Below are positions 1 through 6,631 of a DNA stretch of 6,631 bases, piece after piece. The notes under the pieces were generated by a model. The model was not told where the DNA came from. It searched no databases and worked only from the letters and a program-made list of their open reading frames with translations. The translations under genes and the position numbers were made by a program. How positions within the stretch are numbered: position 1 is the first letter of the stretch; every line of letters begins with the position of its first letter. This DNA comes from Burkholderiales bacterium (GTDB lineage: Bacteria > Pseudomonadota > Gammaproteobacteria > Burkholderiales > Usitatibacteraceae). The stretch is from the NCBI GenBank assembly GCA_017880705.1, contig JADGRS010000182.1, forward strand, positions 1 to 6,631, in the 5' to 3' direction.

Positions 1-861
1 ACCCTCGCGGTGACGCAGGCGGTGATGCTGCGCGCCGGCCCGACCCTCTACGCGGTGCCGTCAGTGATGGTCGAGCAGGTGCAGGAGTTCAAGGCGAGCG
101 CCTTTGGCGAGCTCGCCGCCAAGGGCGAGCTCGTCTGGAAGGACAATCGCTATCCCCTGCGCTCGTTGTTGCCGCTGCTGGGAGAGATCGATACCGCCAC
201 GCCGCCGCGGCAGATCCCGGTGCTCCTCCTGAAGAGCGGCACCCAACGCGCCGCGATCCGCGTGGACGAGATCGTCGGAAATCGCGAGGTCGTGGTGAAG
301 ACCATCGGCCCGCAGCTCTCGCGGCTCGCGGGAATCGCCGGCGCGACCGTGCTCGGCAACGGCCAGGTGGTGCTGATCCTGAACCCGGTGCAGCTGGTGC
401 ATCGCGCGCAGGGCTCGGCCGAGGTGAGTGTCGAGGCGCCGAAGCCGCAGGAAGCCCCGTTCATGGCCGAGTCGAAGTCGGGCAATCCGCTGGTGATGGT
501 GGTCGACGACTCGCTCACGGTGCGCAAGATCACGGGGCGCATGCTGGCGCGCGAGGGCTACGAGGTCGCGAGCGCCAAGGACGGCGTCGACGCCCTGCAG
601 CAGCTGCAGGACATGAAGCCCGACCTCATCCTGCTCGACGTCGAGATGCCGCGCATGGACGGCTTCGAATTCGCGCGCAACGTGCGCGCCGACGAAGCGA
701 CCAAGAACATCCCGATCATCATGATCACCTCGCGCACCGCCGACAAGCACCGCAACCACGCGATCGAGCTCGGCGTGAACGAGTACATGGGCAAGCCTTA
801 CCAGGAAGAGGAGCTGCTCGCGCTGATCAAGCGATACACCTCGGAAGCGGCACTCGCGTAG
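1..861 (+). CDS. CheA/ChpA(PilL)-like hybrid histidine kinase, C-terminal part (CheW-like domain + receiver); 5' end outside window
   Basis: This is the tail of a chemotaxis-type signalling kinase, probably the ChpA/PilL hybrid kinase of the Pil-Chp pathway that steers type IV pili. The reading frame is open back to base 1 (T-L-A-V-T-Q), so the GTG at 10 is an internal valine, not a start. Counting from base 1, residues about 4-135 form a CheW-like domain (VEQV, YPLRSLLPLLG, DEIVGNREVVVK, VLILNP), which in CheA proteins docks receptors and the coupling protein. A Pro/Glu-rich linker (about 138-160) follows, then a receiver domain (about 163-280). The receiver looks active: acidic pair DD at 169-170, phospho-acceptor Asp213 (codon 637-639) in LLDVEMPRMDG, Thr243 in ITSR and Lys265 in GKPY. 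The Hpt, dimerisation and ATPase domains would lie upstream. A CheV protein has the same domain pair, but the sequence at base 1 runs in like a CheA C-terminus. Family confidence is high; the exact name is inferred. Confidence 0.88.
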   Translation, partial: TLAVTQAVMLRAGPTLYAVPSVMVEQVQEFKASAFGELAAKGELVWKDNRYPLRSLLPLLGEIDTATPPRQIPVLLLKSGTQRAAIRVDEIVGNREVVVKTIGPQLSRLAGIAGATVLGNGQVVLILNPVQLVHRAQGSAEVSVEAPKPQEAPFMAESKSGNPLVMVVDDSLTVRKITGRMLAREGYEVASAKDGVDALQQLQDMKPDLILLDVEMPRMDGFEFARNVRADEATKNIPIIMITSRTADKHRNHAIELGVNEYMGKPYQEEELLALIKRYTSEAALA

Positions 862-879
862 GCCGAGCCGGCCGGCGCT

Positions 880-894
880 TCGCGCTCAGCGCGA
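880..894. repeat. Inverted repeat at the convergent end of the kinase gene and uppP
   Basis: Seven bases (tcgcgct) are followed by one base and their exact reverse complement (agcgcga). As RNA this would fold as a 5-bp GC-rich stem with a 5-base loop on either strand. It lies 19 bases past the kinase stop and covers the uppP stop codon. A second perfect palindrome (gccggccggc, 867-876) sits beside it. Neither has a T-run, so a role in ending transcription is only a guess. Confidence 0.3.
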
Positions 895-1695
895 GAAGTA
901 CCCCAGCACCACCACGCCGAGCGCGATGCGATACCAGGCGAAGGCCTTGAAGTCGTGCCGCGCCACGTAGCGGATCAGCGCCTTCACGGCGAGGAGCGCG
1001 AACGCGAAGCTCACGATGAATCCCACCGCGAACGTCGCGAGGTCGTCGCGCGACAGCAGGGCGCGGTACTTCACCATCTGGTAGCCGCTCGCCGCAAACA
1101 TGATCGGCACCGCGAGGAAGAACGAGAACTCGGTCGCCGCCTGCCGCGACAGCCCGAACAGCATCCCTCCCATGATGGTCGCCCCGGAGCGCGAAGTTCC
1201 GGGAATCAACGAGAAGCACTGCGCGAGCCCCACCTTGAGCGCGTCCTTCCAGTCCATTTCGTCCACGCTCGTCACGCGGGGCGCGCCGTGCTTCGCGTAC
1301 CAGCGCTCGATCACGAAGATCGCGATGGCGCCGGCGATGAGCGCCATGGCGACCGACACCGGGTTGAAGAGATAGGCCTTGATCTGCTTCTGGAACGCGA
1401 GCCCGACGATCGCCGCGGGAAGGAACGCGACGAAGAGGTTCGCCGCGAAGCGCTGCTGGACGGGGTCGCTTCCGAGCCCGGCGAAGGCCCTCGCGAAGCG
1501 CGCGCGATACTCCCAGCAGATCGCGAGGATCGCGCCCAGCTGGATCACGATGTCGAAGACCTTGCCCTTCTCGTCGTTCAAGCCGAGGAGGTCCGACACG
1601 ATGATGAGATGGCCCGTCGAGGAGACCGGCAGGAACTCCGTCAGCCCCTCGACGACACCCTGGATGAACGCATCGAAGAGCGAATGGAGGTCCAT
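886..1695 (-). CDS. uppP: Undecaprenyl-diphosphatase UppP (BacA family)
   Basis: An integral membrane enzyme that removes a phosphate from undecaprenyl pyrophosphate, regenerating the C55-P carrier for peptidoglycan, O-antigen and other envelope glycans. Overexpression of the family gives bacitracin resistance. The 269 residues match the usual family length. The first signature is at residues 16-29 ([14 protein letters not shown]), with Glu16, Glu20, Ser26 and His29 at the catalytic positions known for E. coli UppP. The second is PGTSRSG at 165-171, with Arg169 as the conserved arginine. Several hydrophobic segments follow (about 48-62, 86-103, 113-129, 190-203, 220-240, 256-268), as expected for a polytopic protein. 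The ATG start is supported by GAGG (1703-1706) seven bases upstream. It lies 24 bases behind thiC on the same strand with no terminator between, so co-transcription is likely. Its stop faces the kinase gene's stop across a 24-base gap. Confidence 0.97.
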   Translation of the reverse strand: MDLHSLFDAFIQGVVEGLTEFLPVSSTGHLIIVSDLLGLNDEKGKVFDIVIQLGAILAICWEYRARFARAFAGLGSDPVQQRFAANLFVAFLPAAIVGLAFQKQIKAYLFNPVSVAMALIAGAIAIFVIERWYAKHGAPRVTSVDEMDWKDALKVGLAQCFSLIPGTSRSGATIMGGMLFGLSRQAATEFSFFLAVPIMFAASGYQMVKYRALLSRDDLATFAVGFIVSFAFALLAVKALIRYVARHDFKAFAWYRIALGVVVLGYFSR

Positions 1696-1719
1696 CGCGA
1701 GGCCTCGTCGTTGAAGTGG

Positions 1720-3762
<2,043 letters not shown>

Positions 3763-3770
3763 ATGGAATC

Positions 3771-3776
3771 AGTATA
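3771..3776 (-). promoter_or_regulatory. Probable -10 box of the thiC promoter
   Basis: On the minus strand the hexamer is TATACT, one mismatch from TATAAT. A start 6-7 bases downstream falls near 3764, right at the first base of the riboswitch P1 helix, which is where a riboswitch transcript should begin. No good -35 hexamer is found 16-18 bases upstream, so an activator or a weak basal promoter is possible. Confidence 0.6.
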
Positions 3777-3789
3777 GCCCCCGGGGGCT
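3776..3789. repeat. 14-bp perfect palindrome overlapping the thiC -10 box
   Basis: The sequence agcccccgggggct is its own reverse complement. It overlaps the -10 hexamer by one base and fills most of the -10/-35 spacer of the proposed thiC promoter. It could be a protein-binding site or a melting barrier, or chance in GC-rich DNA. No known operator is recognised. Confidence 0.4.
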
Positions 3790-3868
3790 GGCCTGAGGAA
3801 GGGCAAGCGCCCGAGCGATCTCTCCCCAAGCGCTACCAGCGCACCCTCGACTGAGAGGCAAGCCTCCT
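3790..3868. other. Divergent intergenic stretch between the thiC and methyltransferase-gene promoters
   Basis: No gene is supported here. It holds small inverted repeats: GGGC/GCCC with a 4-base loop (3801-3812), GCGCT/AGCGC with a 3-base loop (3830-3842), and GAGGC/GCCTC with a 2-base spacer (3855-3866). The last lies where the -35 region of the plus-strand promoter would be. I recognise no regulator motif. The whole gene-free stretch between the thiC start and the next start is 286 bases, most of it the riboswitch and the two promoters. Confidence 0.5.
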
Positions 3869-3869
3869 T

Positions 3870-3878
3870 TGATACAAT
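3870..3878 (+). promoter_or_regulatory. Probable extended -10 promoter for the methyltransferase gene and possibly tolC
   Basis: TG at 3870-3871, one base, then TACAAT (3873-3878) forms an extended -10 element with one mismatch from TATAAT. Extended -10 promoters tolerate weak -35 boxes, and none is convincing here (best TCGACT at 3847-3852, with spacing too long at 20). A start near 3885 would give a leader of about 35 bases before the ATG at 3920. Confidence 0.55.
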
Positions 3879-3919
3879 TCGCCCTTCCCCAGCGTCGCGG
3901 AAATCATCGCGCACCCGCC

Positions 3920-4573
3920 ATGAACATCGAGCAAGCCCGCTTCAACATGATCGAGCAGCAGATCCGACCCTGGGAGGTGCTCGATCCCGAGGTCCTCGAT
4001 CTCCTCTTCCAGCTGAAGCGCGAGGACTTCGTCCCCGCCGAGAGCCGCGACCTCGCCTTCGCCGACCTCGAGATTCCCCTGGGCCACGGCGAATCGATGA
4101 TGCAGCCGAAGGTCGAGGCGCGCATCCTGCAGGAGCTCGGCATCCGTCCCCACGAGAACGTCTACGAGGTGGGAACCGGATCGGGCTACCTCACCGCGCT
4201 CATGGCGCGGCTCGCGCGCCATGTGACGAGCGCGGAGATCCACGGCGACCTGAGCCGCCGCGCGGCAGCCAGCCTCGCCCGCGAGTCGATTCGCAACACG
4301 ACGCTCCTCGAGGGAGATAGCGCCCGCGCCCCGCTCGGGGAATCGGTCTTCGACGTGATCGTGCTCACGGGTTCCACGCCGATCCTGCCGCAGGCGTTCC
4401 TCGACCGCCTGAGCCCCGGAGGGCGCCTCTTCGCCGTGCTGGGCGATCCCCCGGTCATGAAGGCGATCGTCATGCGCCAGCGCGTGGCCGGCTCCTTCCA
4501 GCGCGTCGAGCTTTTCGAGACGATGCTGAAGCCCCTCGTGAACGCCGCCCAGCCGCCGCGATTCCGCTTCTAG
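3920..4573 (+). CDS. Protein-L-isoaspartate O-methyltransferase family protein (divergent; usually annotated pcm)
   Basis: A 217-residue SAM-dependent methyltransferase of the PCMT family, whose classical members methylate isoaspartyl residues to start repair of aged proteins. The SAM-binding motif is VYEVGTGSGYLTA (81-93), with acidic Glu106 ending the next strand. GDS (132-134), FDVIVLTGSTPILP (144-157) and LSPGGRLFAVLG (164-175) match the later motifs. The odd point is the catalytic loop: E. coli Pcm has GQTISQP, but here residues 57-63 read GESMMQP, so the conserved serine is Met61. The VTAA stretch is also changed, to LTGS. The fold is certain, true isoaspartate repair is not, hence no symbol. 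The ATG at 3920 is chosen because M-N-I-E-Q-A-R-F-N is a recognisable family start; the frame upstream (TTG at 3869) runs through the promoter. No clear Shine-Dalgarno precedes it. tolC follows after 71 bases. Confidence 0.9.
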   Translation: MNIEQARFNMIEQQIRPWEVLDPEVLDLLFQLKREDFVPAESRDLAFADLEIPLGHGESMMQPKVEARILQELGIRPHENVYEVGTGSGYLTALMARLARHVTSAEIHGDLSRRAAASLARESIRNTTLLEGDSARAPLGESVFDVIVLTGSTPILPQAFLDRLSPGGRLFAVLGDPPVMKAIVMRQRVAGSFQRVELFETMLKPLVNAAQPPRFRF

Positions 4574-4634
4574 CGAATCCGAACGGCCACGCCCGCGCGT
4601 CATAGCCCTCGTCCGCAGAAAACGAATTCAATCC

Positions 4635-4638
4635 AAGG
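4635..4638 (+). promoter_or_regulatory. Ribosome binding site of tolC
   Basis: AAGG lies six bases before the ATG at 4645, supporting that start. The rest of the 71-base gap after the methyltransferase gene shows no convincing promoter or terminator, which favours read-through from upstream. Confidence 0.5.
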
Positions 4639-4644
4639 TCCGAC

Positions 4645-5961
4645 ATGAAATTCCGCCGCATCGCCTTAGCGCTCGCCACACTGGCGGCGCTCGGCTCCGC
4701 CAGCGCAGCCGACCTGCTCACGGTCTATCGCGACGCCCAGCTGAGCGATCCCGTGTACCAATCGGCGCGCGCGCAGTATGCGGCGACGCTCGAGAAGCTT
4801 CCCGAGGCGCGCGCGGGTTACCTGCCGCTCATCGCCGCCAGCGCATCGGTCTTCCGCAACAACGTGGACCTCCAGATCGCCCAGAACGTGACCTACGACA
4901 ACCATGTGTACGCGCTCACGCTCTCGCAACCGATATTCCGGCTGCAGAACTGGATTGCGATCGACCAGGCCAAGCAACAGGTGCTGCAGGCCGAGGCGCT
5001 GCTCGTCGGGGCGCAGCAGGATCTCATGCTTCGAGTGGCCCAGGCCTACTTCGACGTCCTCCTCGCCCATGACAACGTCGCGCTCTCCGAGACCCAGAGC
5101 GTCGCCATCTCCGAGCAGCTCGCGCAGGCCAAGCGCAACTTCGAGGTGGGCACGGCGACCATCGTCGATACGCTCGACGCGCAGGCGCGCTACGACCAGA
5201 CGATCGCCAAGGCGATCTCCGACAAGAACGACCTCGAGGTGAAGCGCCGCACGCTGCAGGCGCTGATCGGCACGCTTCCGGAATCGCTCACGCCGCTGCG
5301 CGAGCCGCTCCAGCTCGGCGAGCCCAAGCCCAACGACATCGAGGCGTGGGTCAAGTCCTCGCAGGACTCGAGCTACGCCATCGCCAACGCGCGCGCCAAC
5401 TTCGAGATCTCCCGCCAGGAGGTGGACCGCCAACGCGCGGGACACCTTCCGACCCTCGACCTGAGCGGCAGCTTCGCGCGCGCGACCAATCCGTCGACGA
5501 GCGTTCCCGGAGTCATCGGCGCCACCGCGAACACCAGCGCGATCGGGCTCATCCTGTCGATCCCGATTTACTCGGGCGGGCTCACCCAGGCGCGGGTGCG
5601 AGAGGCGCTCGCCAACCGCGAGCGCGCGGCGCAGGATCTCGAGAACACGCAGCGCACCATCGCGCTGTCGGTGCGAACCAATTTCCTCAACGTGACGAAC
5701 GGCATCTCCCAGGTGCGCGCCCTGGAGCAGGCGCTCGCCTCGACGCAGAGCCAGCTCGACTCGACCATCCTCGGCCGCGACGTCGGGGTCCGCACGAGCG
5801 TGGACGTGTTGAACGCGCAGCAGGCGGTCTTCCAGACGCGCCGCGACCTGCAGCAGGCGCGCTACAACTTCCTCCTGAGCAACCTGCGCCTCAAGGCGGC
5901 TTCGGGCACGATCACCGACGCCGACATCGAGGAAATTAACCGCACCCTCGCGCGCGCCTAG
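4645..5961 (+). CDS. tolC: TolC family outer membrane efflux/secretion channel protein
   Basis: The outer-membrane exit duct for tripartite drug efflux pumps and type I secretion. It forms a trimeric beta-barrel with a long periplasmic alpha-helical tunnel. The 438-residue precursor begins with a signal peptide (MKFRR, hydrophobic stretch 6-17, cleavage probably after Ala21 in A-S-A). It has the two-fold internal repeat typical of the family. Barrel strands around 87-98 (YALTLSQPIF) correspond to 299-309 (AIGLILSIPIY), and the helix pair around 164-210 (NFEVGTATIVDTLDAQ) corresponds to that around 375-420 (DVGVRTSVDVLNAQQ). Ala/Gln-rich helices fill the rest. The start LLTVYRDAQLSDPVY is characteristic of proteobacterial TolC. 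At 438 it is shorter than E. coli TolC (about 490), mainly through a short C-terminal tail. It lies behind the methyltransferase gene, and its stop overlaps that of the convergent waaA. Confidence 0.95.
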   Translation: MKFRRIALALATLAALGSASAADLLTVYRDAQLSDPVYQSARAQYAATLEKLPEARAGYLPLIAASASVFRNNVDLQIAQNVTYDNHVYALTLSQPIFRLQNWIAIDQAKQQVLQAEALLVGAQQDLMLRVAQAYFDVLLAHDNVALSETQSVAISEQLAQAKRNFEVGTATIVDTLDAQARYDQTIAKAISDKNDLEVKRRTLQALIGTLPESLTPLREPLQLGEPKPNDIEAWVKSSQDSSYAIANARANFEISRQEVDRQRAGHLPTLDLSGSFARATNPSTSVPGVIGATANTSAIGLILSIPIYSGGLTQARVREALANRERAAQDLENTQRTIALSVRTNFLNVTNGISQVRALEQALASTQSQLDSTILGRDVGVRTSVDVLNAQQAVFQTRRDLQQARYNFLLSNLRLKAASGTITDADIEEINRTLARA

Positions 5962-5967
5962 CGCGCG
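5951..5967. repeat. GC-only inverted repeat over the overlapping tolC/waaA stop codons
   Basis: CGCGCGC and GCGCGCG flank the three bases CTA, giving a perfect 7-bp stem with a tiny loop on both strands. Both stop codons fall at its centre. It has no T-run. It might slow polymerase or protect both mRNA ends, or it may only reflect Ala/Arg codons at two GC-rich gene ends. Confidence 0.4.
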
Positions 5968-6631
5968 GTCTTCGCCTCGATCCAGTCCATCAGGCGCTCC
6001 ACAGCGCCGCGATGCGCCGCGACGAACTCGAGCGCCTTCGTTCCCATCGTCTCCCGCCTCTGCGCGTCGCCGCTGATCGCCGCCGCTTCGGCGAGCGCTT
6101 CGCGCGCGTCGTTCACGCGCACCGCGCCGCCCGCGGCGATCGCGCTGGCCGCGGCCTCGGCGAAGTTGAATGTGTGCGGCCCAACGATCACGGGACGGCC
6201 GAGCGCGCACGCCTCGATCAGGTTCTGGCCGCCGAACTCGAGAAGGCTGCCACCCATGATCACGACGTCGGCCGCGGCGTAGTAGGCGAACATCTCGCCC
6301 ATCGAATCGCCCACGACCACGCGCACATCCGCCGGCACCGCCTCGTCCGCGCTGCGCCGCGACACGGCGAGGCCGCGGCTTTCGGCGAGGTGCACCACGT
6401 CGTCGAAGCGCTGCGGATGGCGCGGCACCAGGACCAGCAGCGCGTCGTCGCCCGCGCCCTGCTCGACGAGTGCGTCGAGGAGAAGCGCCTCTTCGCCCTC
6501 GCGCGTGCTTCCCGCGACCCACACCGCGCGCGCATCGCCGAAGCGGGCGCGGAACTCGCGGCCGCGCTCGATCATCTGCGGCGGCACCGCGAGGTCGAAC
6601 TTCACGTTGCCGAGGACCACGGGATCGCGCG
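5958..6631 (-). CDS. waaA: 3-deoxy-D-manno-octulosonic acid (Kdo) transferase WaaA/KdtA, C-terminal part; 5' end outside window
   Basis: A GT-B glycosyltransferase at the inner membrane's cytoplasmic face that transfers Kdo from CMP-Kdo to the lipid A precursor, founding the LPS inner core. The window holds about the last 224 residues, the nucleotide-sugar-binding C-terminal half. The frame stays open through base 6631 (R-D-P before V-V-L-G-N), so the GTG at 6620 is an internal valine. Recognisable blocks in order are GNVKFD (6594-6611), AGSTREGEE, LVPRHPQRF, VVVGDSMGEM, GGSLLEFGGQN (6222-6254) and GRPVIVGPHTFNF (PHTFNF at 6162-6179). Together these are diagnostic of WaaA. Many homologues read GGSLVPHGGQNPLE, so LLEFGGQNLIE is a mild variant. 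It converges on tolC with overlapping stop codons. Whether it adds one, two or more Kdo units cannot be told from this half. Confidence 0.95.
   Translation of the reverse strand, partial: RDPVVLGNVKFDLAVPPQMIERGREFRARFGDARAVWVAGSTREGEEALLLDALVEQGAGDDALLVLVPRHPQRFDDVVHLAESRGLAVSRRSADEAVPADVRVVVGDSMGEMFAYYAAADVVIMGGSLLEFGGQNLIEACALGRPVIVGPHTFNFAEAAASAIAAGGAVRVNDAREALAEAAAISGDAQRRETMGTKALEFVAAHRGAVERLMDWIEAKTAR

Noticed and set aside
10..861. A complete 283-residue CheV-like protein starting at GTG 10
   Set aside because: The frame is open to base 1 and the residues before the GTG fit the run-in of a CheA C-terminal domain, so this is an internal valine of a truncated larger gene.
3869..3919. 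A 17-residue N-terminal extension of the methyltransferase from TTG
   Set aside because: The TTG lies within the extended -10 element, so it would not be in the mRNA.
4666..6522. A 618-codon open frame on the minus strand, antisense to tolC and overlapping waaA
   Set aside because: It is very rich in Arg/Gly/Ala/His, has no recognisable domain, lies opposite an unmistakable tolC and overlaps waaA in another frame. Long stop-free shadow frames are expected in GC-rich DNA.

Overview
The window is a GC-rich, densely coded piece of a Gram-negative chromosome. TolC, an LPS Kdo transferase (WaaA), a Pil-Chp type chemotaxis kinase and a TPP-riboswitch-controlled thiC point to a proteobacterium. The order isoaspartate-methyltransferase-like gene, tolC and convergent waaA is, from memory, typical of Betaproteobacteria. 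I cannot name a genus. I see no transposase, integrase, phage gene, CRISPR array, tRNA or rRNA.

Layout. Bases 1-861 (+) are the C-terminus of a large CheA/ChpA-like hybrid kinase (CheW-like domain plus receiver), cut by the left edge. It converges on a minus-strand pair: thiC (start 3633, stop 1720) followed 24 bases later by uppP (start 1695, stop 886). Upstream of thiC, 3634-3919 is a divergent control region. It holds a clear TPP riboswitch (about 3686-3762, minus) with a readable Shine-Dalgarno-sequestering platform, a -10 box placed so that transcription would begin at the aptamer's first helix, and an extended -10 promoter on the plus strand for the next gene. On the plus strand come a protein-L-isoaspartate methyltransferase-family gene (3920-4573) and tolC (4645-5961). 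TolC's stop codon overlaps the stop codon of the convergent, right-truncated waaA (5958-6631, minus).

How the genes work together. Most are housekeeping genes. thiC makes the thiamine pyrimidine and is shut off by TPP. uppP recycles the undecaprenyl carrier of peptidoglycan and O-antigen synthesis and may be co-transcribed with thiC, which would place part of its expression under the thiamine switch. tolC and waaA both serve the outer membrane.

I did not find a new multi-gene system. The items most worth a second look are the thiC translational switch with its three mutually exclusive pairing segments, the thiC-uppP linkage, and the replacement of the usual catalytic-loop serine by methionine in the methyltransferase-family protein.
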